Below, piece after piece: positions 12,886-23,749 of a stretch of 64,000 nucleotides of DNA. The notes beneath the pieces were generated by a model. The model did no database searches. It was not told the DNA's origin and saw only the letters and a list, made by a program, of their open reading frames with translations. Where the stretch lies: contig CAJSYZ010000006.1 in NCBI GenBank assembly GCA_910574455.1, positions 2,470,156-2,534,155 of the forward strand, given 5' to 3'. Origin of the DNA: Trichaptum fuscoviolaceum. Its lineage: Eukaryota > Basidiomycota > Agaricomycetes > Hymenochaetales > Trichaptaceae. Position 1 is the stretch's first letter; each line of letters opens with the position of its first letter. Position numbers and translations under genes: made by a program.

Positions 12886-13160
12886 GTGGTTCCTCTCGTG
12901 GTTGAGGTGGGGCAGGCTGTTCGAACCACAATCTGAAGTCCTTTGTCCTAGTCAGCCAAAGCTTGAGAAGTTGAGTTGTGAAGAACAAATGAGAAATGCA
13001 CTATGCGGTCCAATGAAAGCTGTGGCTCCTCTTGTGGTTGATATGTTGCAGGCTGTTTCGAACCACATCCGAAGTCCTTTGCACGAGTCAGCCAAAGCTT
13101 GAAGAGATGCGAAGAACAAGCGAAAAATGCACTCTGCGGGTCAATACATTGTGGCTCTCT
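12886..13160. repeat. Tandem duplication of about 136 bp upstream of kinase 4
   Basis: Two units beginning near 12886 and 13022 repeat GTGGTTCCTCTCGTGGTTGA, then GCAGGCTGTTCGAACCACA, AGTCAGCCAAAGCTTGA and AAATGCACTATGCGG with few changes. The same GGTTC..AACCAC words occur just upstream of kinases 7 and 11, so this is a doubled piece of the type-B promoter. Confidence 0.75.
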
Positions 13161-13878
13161 GGATGGAATTGTAACTCATTGCGATGGTAGCCATGAGTGG
13201 AGAATATGCACGCCAATAGCGATCTTGGCAGAGTAAGTGGGCTTGCGCAGTATTTGACTCTTGAGATAATTATTCGCGATTATTCCTTCTGTCCGAGTCG
13301 TAAGTGCATGCGTTTAATTCTAGTAGTTAGAGTAGCTTACTTGAGCTATATAAGAGCTAAAACGTCGCAGGCTCGCAGTGCAGTGCCAATCCGCATTCAA
13401 ATTCGAAGTGTGCGACAGAACGTTTGCCAGTGGCGCATTCTTGCGAGTAGAAATACATAATAGCTCCACCTCTGTGGCAGATCGTTACATACGTAGCCGC
13501 TGAAGTCTTTAGTGAGGACTAATTGCACTTGAGTCATTGGATGGCTTACCGTAAAGATTTAGGACGACATTAGAGCGTATTGAATCATTTTGCGGTCAGT
13601 ACTAGTGACTTTGCGGGTGAAGGGCTTCCCCTGCCAGCCCGGGCCTGAGTGCCTGATTGAGGTACTAGTAGCGTGGGATCCGCAAACTTGAAGTCACCCG
13701 CACAACCAAATCTCGGGTTCACTACATGTAAATACTCTAGTACTACTCAGCAGCACATCCAGCACGAGAAACACATCTGCCAACTTCACGTTTGCATACT
13801 AAAAGTAGGCTAAACACCGTACGCAAGGGGTCATCATTGAAGGCAATGTGAATCAAAACGCGAGTGTGTTATACATAT
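13161..13878. other. Intergenic DNA between kinases 4 and 5
   Basis: No gene recognised. TTTGCCAGTGGCGC near 13424-13437 is another form of the recurrent CCAGTGGC motif. GTGACTTTGCGGGTGA near 13607 and AAGTCACCCGCAC near 13692 form an imperfect inverted repeat around a GC-rich patch. Confidence 0.45.
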
Positions 13879-16338
13879 TTAAAGTACTAGCTCTAGAAGA
13901 ATCCAAGACGCATCCTGTATGACATCTATATCTTTGCTATACTCAACCTCCTTCGCAGCTTCTATAACTAATCGCACAAATTCCTTATCCTCCTTCTTCT
14001 CATCTTCAACATCGCGCAGAGCAACCACCTCGCTTTCCGTCCGAGTCTTACGCGCAGGAAAACGCACCTTCGCCAGCGCAAAATCTATGTTTCTTAGATA
14101 GTTTCTCCAACTGTCAAACCAAGTCAATGTGAAAAGAAAGACCGGCAACCACTTCTCCTTGACGTCAGGCAATAGTCGATCAGGCACGATTATAGAGGAC
14201 TTCTTCGAAGCGTAGACGGTATCGAGCTTTCCTTCCGACCATGATCGAGGCGGCGATTCCAACATCTCCCAAGACAGGCACCATGTGAACGACTCCAAGT
14301 CATACCGATACCAGCGCTTTAACTTTGCCCCTCTACGATTGAGTAGGTCCACAGCCATGAAAGGGGTCGTACCCGCACGCTCATAATTATCGCCTTCCGG
14401 ATAACGACTCCCGGGATCCATCACAGTGGCTAGATCATAGTCATTGAGGACACCGGACAGCAATCCATCGCGCCTTGTGCACATGAGATTGGCAATGCTT
14501 ATATCACGATGAGCAATGCCGATCTTCCACAGTAGATAATGACCTGATAAAACTCAATCAGTGGTTATCGTCGTTGACAAACAATTTAACAACGCACATC
14601 GTAATATTTCCCAAAAGACCCGCCAAAACTCCGGTGGCTCCAAATTGTGCACTGGCTCAAGCTTCCGAGTCACCAACCAGACCCGAACCCGTGCATGCTT
14701 CCGAATGTCCTCTTCCTTGAATTGCACACTGTCATCTATACCTCGAACAAGCAGCCGAATTGTATAGGTCGCGCTCTCGTTGCATACACGAGAAGCGATC
14801 ATCGTTGGGATATGGTCTGTTACCATCTTCCGGAACTTTTCAGGGAGAAGTGTATTAGCCCTTTCGTGCGCAACGTTGATGGTGTCAGGCTCCTTCGAAT
14901 CAACGCACTTCACCCAGCTAGACTTGTAAAACAGCGGGATCTCTTCCTTTGTCTCTACCGCGTTCCCTGCTACCCGCACGACCGGCGATGCAAACGTCCG
15001 CCGTCCATTAAGCTCGAACCGACATCGTGTCTCCCGATCGGGCTCAAGTGCGCCCTTCGCTGACACGACAGTCTCTGTATCAAGACCCCACATCCGCTTG
15101 TTGAACCGTTGAAAGATGATGAGCATGACGATGAATGAGGGCAGCTGGTCCACGATATCAATCGCCTCGCTCTGTAAACATCCCTGGGCGTCATACCAGC
15201 GCAAGTTGAGTCTAGTATCTGTTCTGATTGTGAGCTTCACTGATATGACGTGAGTTTGTAACGAGCACTTACCCTCAAGCTCAACCACTGTGCTGTGCGT
15301 AATGTACCACGCCGATGAAAGTCGCTCCATTGCGTAGTAAGCACACCGCAACTCTGATGTCAAATTAGATTTTTCGTCGGTCACTTGTTCAAGGAAAGAT
15401 CTTGGCTCTGCATTGCTTTCAACCCGGGCTTTCTTGCTCGTCCTCGATGGTTCCTCTTCCGATCGCCGTTTCAGGCTGTTTCGCTTCTGAGACGAAGATG
15501 AACGTTCCTGCGTCTTTGAAGCCAGCAAAGCCTTTTCGATCTCCGGATTATTCTGCTCCGGGGCGGCCGCACCAACTAGTCCAGTTGCAGGCACTTCCCA
15601 AGGCTGATGTACATCAGGCCAACTTAGCCTTCCAGATGATCTCGATGGTCCAGCACATTTGTCGTCACTGCAGATCTGTACCCAGTCCTTGTATTCCGCG
15701 TCCTTGTGGTTTTCAAAGTTCTCCCGTAGAGTAGAAGTGTAAGTAGCGAGGACATCGGGACGTCGTTTCGACCTAGGCATGTGCTGAGCGATGTGGTTGG
15801 ATTCTAGTGCTGCCAGGGCGTTCGGTATGAAGATTAGCTCTTCCTTTTCGTCGTGTTGGCTCGGTGCCGGTAGGTCAACAAACTCCTTGTCTCGATATTC
15901 CGAGAGGATAGTGTTCATCGCATTGCATAGTGAAGCAGTGCGGTCCCTGTCGTTTTTCTGCGAGCGACTACAGTATTGAGTCAATAAGCATCTACGTGTG
16001 GCTCATGTTAGAGGAACTCACTAATCGCGAAGGTGTTTCTTTGTCTTTGTGGCTCTTATATTGCCCTCGTCATCACAGAAGGCAGTAGCGTCTTGGCGCA
16101 TCAGCTCAATCATATCCTTCGACTGCTTGACTTTCTCTTGATAGGACGGTTCGGAAGTCTCAGTATCCTCGACACTGGAATGCATGAGAAGGCGGGCGAG
16201 AAGAGCAGTGAGCAGTGAAAGGAGGCTGATTTTCGGAGCGTCTTGGATGTCGTGAGCAACATTCCGTATGCTGTCGGGAATCCAGTTGTCTTGAGAGGCA
16301 TTAGATTGATTGTTTAAGAACGAGTCTGAGTTAGACAT
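13879..16338 (-). CDS. FunK1-type fungal protein kinase, type A (kinase 5)
   Basis: Intact, 765 residues, exons 16338-16022, 15967-15273, 15218-14598 and 14543-13879. It starts at the MSNSDSFLN methionine shared by the family. The pre-kinase linker carries basic KRRSEEEPSRTSKKARV, a likely nuclear localisation signal also present in the other type-A copies. One residue is missing relative to sisters in the loop before IPLFYKSSW. Catalytic loop HRDISIANLM and NDYDLATVM are intact. The gene is head-to-head with kinase 6, with 371 bp between the two start codons. On its own side the TTACGTAA site is decayed (GTAATACGAT at 16425), so it may depend on the neighbour's half of the shared promoter or be less expressed. 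Confidence 0.9.
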
Positions 16339-16435
16339 AATGGTAGGTGAGAGAGGAAGTATGACGACCCTGAAGTTCTGCGGTGCAAGTTCTCTGTGCG
16401 AACTTGTGGTTCAAGTTGAACTTGGTAATACGATG

Positions 16436-16452
16436 TGTCACACTCACGTGAT
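16436..16452 (+). promoter_or_regulatory. TGTCACACTCACGTGAT box in the kinase 5/6 divergent promoter
   Basis: Contains an E-box CACGTG (16445-16450) 260 bp upstream of kinase 6. The identical 17-mer is at 39188-39204 (kinase 10) and 29863-29879 on the minus strand (kinase 9). A two-base variant is at 23454-23470 (kinase 8). All lie 260-285 bp from their ATG, suggesting a bHLH-type site. Confidence 0.6.
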
Positions 16453-16635
16453 ATAGGGCTGAACGTGACACTGGCAACGAGTAGCACTCAAGTTGTACAT
16501 CAGGTGCAGAAACCAATCGCATATCGTATATGTCATTTCAGATATACAAGCAGTAATATATTGAAATATACAGCATATTAAAAGCTTCAAAGTGTGCTAC
16601 AATTGAACTATGACAGAAATGTTTGTGGTTTAGCG

Positions 16636-16643
16636 TTACGTAA
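16636..16643 (+). promoter_or_regulatory. TTACGTAA palindrome upstream of kinase 6
   Basis: Same palindrome as at the other type-A genes, here 67 bp from the ATG. Confidence 0.6.
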
Positions 16644-16709
16644 GAGCTGGGACTCGCCCAACGCGTAGGAACTTTCAGAGTCTCTGAACTTTCTTCTCTT
16701 ACCCCCATC

Positions 16710-19190
16710 ATGTCGAACCCAAAATCACTCACAAACTATCCATCAACTTCACTAGAAGACATCTGGGTGCCCGAGAAAATATGGAATGTCGTTCATGACA
16801 TCCAAGGCTCTCCGAAAATCAGCCTTCTTTCATTGCTCACTGCTCTTCTCGCCCGCCTTCTCCTAGATGTCAGTGACGAGGTTAATGAAACCTCTGAGCC
16901 ATCCTTTCAGGAGAAAGTCAAGCAGTCGAAGGATATACTTGAGCTGCTGCGTCAAGACGCTTCGGCCTTCTGTGACGACGAGGGCAATACAAGAGCCACC
17001 GACACAAAGAAACACCTTCGCAACTAGTGAGTTCCTCTTACATGAGCCACACGTTGATGCTTACTGGCTCAATACTGTAGTCGCTCGCAAAAGAATGACA
17101 AGGACCGCACTGCTTCGCTATGCAATGCGATGAACACTATCCTCTCGGAATATCGAGACAAGGAGTTTGGTGACCTACCGGCACCGAGTCAACACGACGA
17201 ACAAGATGAACTTATCTTCATACCGAACGACCTAGCATCTCTTGAATCCAAATACATTGCTCAGCACATGCCAAGGTCCAAACGACGCCCTGACGTCCTT
17301 GCGACTTACACCTCTACTCTGCGGGAGAACTTTACGAGCCATAAGGATGCGGGATTTGAGGACTGGGTACGGATAACCAGTGACGACAAATGTGTTGGAC
17401 CGTCGACCGCAACTGGAAGGCTACGATGGACGGATGTGCATCAGCCATGGGAGGTGATCGCGACCGGAGTAGTCAATGTGGCTATCTCGGAGGACAATAA
17501 TCCAGAGATCGAGAAAGCACTGCTGGCTTCAAAGTCACGGCATCGATCACCACCATCACAACATCGTAATCACCTGAAACGGCGCTCTGAAGAAGAGCCA
17601 GAAAGGAAGAGTAAGAAAGCTCGTGTCGAAAATGCACCGGAGCCAGAGTCTTTTCTCCAACAAGTCGCCGACGACCGATATAATCTGAAGCCGGACCTTC
17701 GGTGCGCCTACTATGCTTTGGAACGACTTTCAACAGCATGGTATATAACGCACGGTACGGCAGTCGAGCTTGAGGGTAAGTGCTCGTTACAAACTCACGA
17801 CAAATCAGTGAAGCTCACTGATTAGAACAGATACTAAACTCACCTTGCGTTGGTATGATGCCCAGGGATGCATTGCGAGTGAGGTGATCGATATCGTGGA
17901 CCAAATGCCCGTATTCATTGTCATGCTTATCATCTTTCAACGGTTCAACAAACGGATGTGGGGTCTTGATACGGACGTAGTTGAATCTGCGAACGGCACA
18001 TTTAAACCTGATCGGGAGGCACGATGTGAATTCGAGCTCAACGGACGGCGGACGTTTGCATCCCCTGCTGTACGGGTAGGTGAGCCGAGTGTGTCAGAGG
18101 TTAAGGATGAGATCCCGCTGTTCTATAAATCAAGCTGGGTGAAGTGCATTGATTCAAAGGAGCCCGATACTATCAAAATTGCAAACGAAAGAGCTAACAC
18201 ACTCCTCCCTGAAAAGTTTCGGAAGATGGTAATAGATCATATCCCAACTATCATCGCTTCCCAAGTATGTGACAAGCACCCCACTTCTACGATTCGCTTG
18301 CTAGTCAGAAATGTCGATGAGTCTACGCAATTCAAGGAAGAGGATATTCGGAATCATTCGCGAGTCCGAGTTTGGCTGGTTACTCAAATGCTTGAACCAT
18401 CGCACGACTTGGAACCGCCCGAATTCTGGCGGATCTTTTGGGAAATACTTCGATGTGCGTGATTTTGCAAGGTTGACGTTCAGTATCTTCATTTCCTTAA
18501 TTTCTGTCAACAGGCCATTATTTGCTGTGGAAGATCGGCATTGCTCATCGCGATGTCAGTAGTGCGAACCTCATGTGTGTCTCTCGCAATGATTCGCTAT
18601 CAGGTGTCCTCAACGACTATGACTTTGCTACTGTGATGGATCCCGGGAGCCGCTGTCCGGAAAATGACGGCTATGATCGCGCCGGCACAACCCCCTTCAT
18701 GTCAGTGGACCTGCTCGACTACCCAGACGCGAAGATGAAGCGCTGGTATCGGTACGACTTAGAGTCGTTTACATGGTGTTTGACCTGGGAGATGCTAAAG
18801 TCGCCTCCTCGCAAATGGTCGGAAGGAAAGCCAAAAGACGTGTACATCTCGAAAAGGGCATCGATGATCGTCCCTCGTAATCTTGTCTCCGGAGTCAAGA
18901 AAAAGTGGTTCTCATCCTTCCGCTTCAACATAGTCTGGTTTGGTAGTTGGGAAGTTCTTCAACGCGATATTGATTGCGCTGTCTTAGGCTCATGTTTCGA
19001 TGAGGATGACAAGTTAATGTCGGACAGTGAAACTGTCGCTTTGCGCGACGTTGAAGAAGAAAAGAAAGACGATAAGGATTATGTGAAGTTCGCTGTAGCA
19101 GCTGCGAAAGTGGTTAAGTTTAGTAAAGACGTAGATGTTCTTCAGGACGCTTCGTGGATCTTTGTGGAGTTACTGCCAACGTTAATGTAG
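16710..19190 (+). CDS. FunK1-type fungal protein kinase, type A (kinase 6)
   Basis: Intact, 770 residues, exons 16710-17026, 17081-17775, 17831-18454 and 18514-19190. This copy proves intron 2. Here it is 55 nt and carries an in-frame TAG, so the gene only reads through if GTAAGT..AACAG is removed, whereas most sisters have a 54-nt stop-free version. Motifs are FYKSSWVK, HRDVSSANLM and NDYDFATVM. The basic linker reads EEEPERKSKKARV. The C-terminal variable segment is distinctive (VYISKRASMIVPRNLV, DEDDKLMSD) and ends in a longer tail, ELLPTLM. Relic 2 is its closest relative in the activation segment. It is transcribed away from kinase 5 and converges on kinase 7. Confidence 0.9.
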
Positions 19191-20144
19191 TCTTCTTTCT
19201 TTATTAATTTATTCAGCCCTCGTGGCTCTTAGCTCGCCGTTGTCTATATTTAAATTTCCTGAAGCTTTTGGTAAGTAATCGAGTTAATTGAGTGGACGAA
19301 TTAGTAGGCCGCTGAGTAGTATCCAGGGTCCTGATTACTTACATGGCACTTTCGTTGTTCCAACCGTCCGGCCTCAATTTGCCATGCAGATTGTCGAGCA
19401 TGTCGAGCGTGTCGTGCGTAGTGTCGTGCGTGTGTCGTGCATAGTGTCGTGCTTAGGGCTGTGCGTGAGAATTGAAAAGTGGCCAATAAGAATTCACTGA
19501 ATATACTACATTAATTATTTGAGTTTCCAAATTCAAGTTAAGTAACAAGTGTCGCGCAAGTGTCGTGCTGGTCACGCCAACCTAGCACTCATAGGATGAA
19601 CTTCCACCCGGACAATCTAATCAACAGCAATGTTCTCACTGCCTGATCCCCACTTGTCCTCCAAATGATAAACCCACATGCTGCAGAATAATCTCCATGA
19701 CAGATGCAACTACATATGTACTGTTGAAGACACAAGCAAATGGCAGCAAAATCTGAGCTGTTTGACTGATTTGCAGATGAAACGATGTTGGTCTTGTCCG
19801 AGTCGGCGGCCGGGCGACGCATGCCATTTCGGTGGCACGACGACTGACTTGTCCGACAAAAGGAAATGGTCGGCAGATGTCTTACGAAGAGTCTAGAAAT
19901 TTTGTGGCATTGACACTATCTTATTCTTGAGGCTCGAAACCACCCATGTCGCTGCCCCCACTTTCGCTCTTGAAGTTTGTCATGCGCCTTCGCAATGGTA
20001 AAGTTACTCTAACATACATACTAGTACTACTTAAAAACATTAGAAATTAGAAATGCTATTAGTGACAATTAGTGCCTTTGCAAAATACTTAGCCCAGAGG
20101 AAGATTGGGCTTTTGTTGACTATGACGAGATAGACGAAAGCTAA
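19191..20144. other. Convergent intergenic region between kinases 6 and 7
   Basis: No gene recognised. GTAAGTAATC at 19271-19280 and GATTACTTAC at 19333-19342 form a perfect 10-bp inverted repeat. A run of short GTGTCGTGC-like repeats lies at about 19393-19460, with another copy at 19559. A minus-strand open frame at 19636-19827 has a hydrophobic stretch but no recognisable family. Confidence 0.45.
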
Positions 20145-22771
20145 CTAAGTAGTACATAACTCTAGTAATTCTACATTAACCCAAGAGATATCCTTCACAG
20201 CTGATATATCCTTAGCACAGTCAATCGCTTTCACTGATTCTACAACTTGGCAAATATGCCCAGTGTCCGTTTTCCCCTCACCTTCCGATTTGTCCTTGAC
20301 TTGATGACTCTTTCTTCCAGAAAGAAGGCTATAAAGATGTCTGTTTCTCGCAGTGGATGATTCACGCAAGTCAAAGATCCAATCCACAACCAGATCTTGA
20401 ACGATTTTCCAGTCAATGTTGATATTACGGATGAGCTCGGGGATTTCATCGCATAATGCGCGCTTTTGGCTTTGAACAACCGCGAAGCCGTCGTCCAACC
20501 ATGAAACGGGAGGTTTCTTCAACATTACCCACAATAAGCACCACAAGAAGGATTCGAGGTCGTGTCGGTACCAACGTTTTTCCGTCCCATCCGGATTCAT
20601 GAGTAGGTCCATCGCCATAAAGGCTATGGAACCCGTGCGTTCCCATCCCATCCTTTCTGGATTCCGAGCGCCCGGTTCCATAAACCCCGCTAAGTCGAAG
20701 TCGTTGAGTATACCAACAATATGACCATTCCGCTCGGTACACAGCAGATTTGACAAGCTGATATCATTATGCGCAATTCCCACCCTCCAAAGCAAGAAAT
20801 GGCCTACGTATATCGAAACAATTGCAACCTGATCAGCTCATCGCAACGTTGAATACAAGTGAACGACTCACATCTTAAACAGTCAGTCCAAACTCGTATG
20901 AAGTTGAGAGGATCCAGCTTTTCAACTCGGCCTAGCTTCTCAGAGACCATCCAAGTCCAAACCCGTGCTCCGCGTTCTTGATCTTCACTCTCGATATGGA
21001 CGCTCCCGGAACACGCTTGTTTAAGAAGTACCCGTATTGTAGCAGTGTTCTCTTTATGACACTCTTGCCATGTTATCACTGTGGGCAAATGATCGGTGAC
21101 CATTTTGCGAAACATCTCCGGAAGATGTTTACGAGTGCGATCTTTAATAATCTCGATGGCGTCACCTTCTGTAACGCGGACACGCTCACGCCAAATTCCC
21201 TTGAAGAACTGGGAGAACCCATCGTTTGATGCGTCAGAAATCGGTCGCGGTTTTAAGTGTTTGAGTTCATCGAATACCGGCTCAGCAAACATAGCGCACG
21301 TTCGTCGACCTTTGAGTGCGAATGGCAAAGGTTCCTGCGAAACATATAGTTTCTGGCCTGAAACCTCAACCATTGTATCATCTCTCTGGCTAATTCCCAA
21401 CATATAGGAACTGAAGCGTTGAAACAGCATTATCATCAGAACGAAGGTCGGCTGCTGTTTCAGGATGTCGAAACACTCGCTCTCTATGCACCCCTGTGCA
21501 TCGTACCAGCGTAACGAAAGGCTATTGTCTGGCAAGTTGACATTCAGATTCAAGCTAGTAATCCAGTAACAAAATATGCACTCACCTGTAAGAAGAATAA
21601 CAGTGGTGTGCATGATCGTCCAACTTGCGGTTAACCGATCAACGGCATAGACCCCACATTGATCGTCAGGATCTAACGTGGGTATTGGGTCGGGCGGAGG
21701 TGCATTCTCTGGACGGATGCTTGGACGAGCGCTGTGCGTTGCCGCGGATCTAGATGCACACGACTTTTTAGGAGCTGGACTGCCGTGCTTGACATCGACA
21801 TCTGCGTAGGTGCGTTTGAGGTTTGCTTCTCGGGCGGCTGATTAACGGGATGCAATATCTCATCTACTGTCCATGTATACTCTTTGTAGACCAGCTTCGG
21901 CTCATCCACCTTCAGCTCCCAGGTCTGTCTAGGGTCCTTCCATATAGGCTTTCGTGACGCTTTCGTGTTTCTTAAAGCATTCTTGGCTATTAGCTCTTCC
22001 ATATCTTCGCTATTTGCCTTCTCATATTCAGTGTAGATGTTGCAGTACGCTGACAGAGGCATCCCGATAATATCGGGTTTGTGATGCCCAACGGCGTGCA
22101 AATGTTTGGACTCGATGACATTAGGGTCGTTTGGACTGTAGAGGATCTGCTCTTCTTCTTCCATCGCATTAGGAATGGGTAATGGGCCGAAGGCCGTGTC
22201 GGCAAACTCTCTCATGATCGCGTTTATAGCGATCGAGAGAGGCATATACCGATCTTTCTCTATGGGTTGATCGCAGCTGAACGGCTTGATCAGCTTCCCA
22301 CTCGATTGCAAAGGAAGAGCGCAATTACTTACTAATCTTCGAGATTCGTCTTCACTATCTCCCAGTTTTCGCCTTCCTTCTTGTTGCAGAACAACACGGC
22401 CGCTCCGAGCATCTCTTTGAAGATCTCGTCGCGTTCTGATATCAACTGTCTGTGAAAAGTAGGATCTTTTCCCAGAACATTTCCTTTCTGTTCCAATAAC
22501 ATCCGAGCCAGGAGCGCCTTGAGCAAAGGAAGTATTGCAGTCATGGATTTGCTTTCTAGGTCCTCCTTTATCAATCGAATGTTTTTTGGAGACGTCGAAC
22601 TATGGTACAGAGGAGGTATGAGATCCCGGTTCCAGATTAGAGTAAAGAAGCAGATACCCACCGACTGTCATTTGACTCCTCCGCTCTAGAAGACGTGCCG
22701 CGAGCGTGCGGAGTAGCCTGTAGAGCGTGGATAGATGGTCGTTTAGCGTCAGGAGTCTTGGGAGGTTTCAT
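20145..22771 (-). pseudogene. FunK1-type kinase, type B, with one frameshift (kinase 7)
   Basis: Exons 22771-22662, 22599-22333, 22276-21586, 21528-20872 and 20803-20145 match kinase 11 in structure. Exon 3 is 691 nt where 692 is needed: near 21830 the run CCGCCCGAGAAGCAAACC lacks a base found in kinase 11. The frame after ILHPVNQPPEKQ becomes nonsense and stops before the kinase domain. Otherwise the sequence is well kept, with MKPPKTPD start, LLKALLARMLLEQ, HNDISLSNLL (non-RD) and NDFDLAGFM, and it would give about 794 residues. It could be a young pseudogene or a sequencing error. Other differences from sisters are a GTGGGT donor in intron 1 and a large change in the tail. Upstream DNA (22772-23000) is clearly homologous to that of kinase 11. 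Confidence 0.75.
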
Positions 22772-23749
22772 CGTGCATGCGTTTAACTTACTGTGCGTGC
22801 TTTGATTTATAGTCTCTAGCAGATGTGGTTTATCGTGTGGTGATAGCGGTAAAGGTAGTTTATGCCGTTGAAACCACAAGTATCCTTTGATCGAGTCAGT
22901 CGAAAACTAGCCGACATTTTGTGGACTAGCGGCTAGCCATGATGGAGGCTGTTGTTCAATGGAATGTGGTTTTCATGATGGCAGTGTAACAGGAGAGCGC
23001 AGTGATTCTTGAGTGAATAGCTTGTAGTAGACAGCTTTGGATCAATAATAGCATGATAACAATCATGAGTGAAATTTCCACCAGGGGTCTTGGTGTGGCT
23101 CGCGGTGTCTCTGCCTATCATTTTCAATGCGTATGAAATCAGCTGATAGGTGAGATGACATACTTGTATCGAATGCAAAGATACGCAGAACATTCCCTAA
23201 AACATAATGGAAATAGCTGAATAGGCCTACTGGGTCATGGTAGGCGTAGGAGTGTCATTTTCAAGCTTCTAACTCGGGAGCTGCTTGAAAGAAGATTGGT
23301 TCTGATGCGAACGTAGACCTGTCACATTCATCAGATATCGTATATGACAATAAAACCCGACGTACGTTGGAGAGGAACCCAGAGTCACTGACACTGCCTG
23401 CCCGGTCCATCCATACTAGTACTACCAGACGTCCTCAAATTCAAACTGCGTCATGTCACAAACACGTGATCAGACATTCGTCATATACATCAATTTAAGT
23501 TGGTAATAATCGATTAAAGTTTTATTTAAGTAGTGAGAATCTTATTCGAAGGAACTATCCGTAAATAAATAGGACTGAGACTACCCCTAATCAATTCGCA
23601 TCTAACTTGTACACGGAACTTGAAGCGTGACGGATATGTTTTTGTGTTGCAGTCTTACGTAATAGTTCAACTTGAGAACCACAAACTCGCGCGCTGAACT
23701 TGCACCGCAAGACTTCAGGGTCGCCATACTTCTTCTCTCACCTACCATT
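22772..23749. other. Divergent promoter region of kinases 7 and 8
   Basis: The left part resembles the kinase 11 promoter (AACCACA, ACTCGATCAAAGGAT in reverse). The right part is the kinase 8 promoter with the CACGTG box at 23463-23468 and TTACGTAA at 23655-23662. No gene lies between. Confidence 0.6.
23655..23662 (+). promoter_or_regulatory. TTACGTAA palindrome upstream of kinase 8
   Basis: 88 bp from the ATG of kinase 8. The 90 bases from here to the ATG are nearly identical in kinases 8, 9, 10 and 12 (GAACCACAAACTCGCG, then a CTTCTCTCACCTACCAT leader). Confidence 0.6.
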
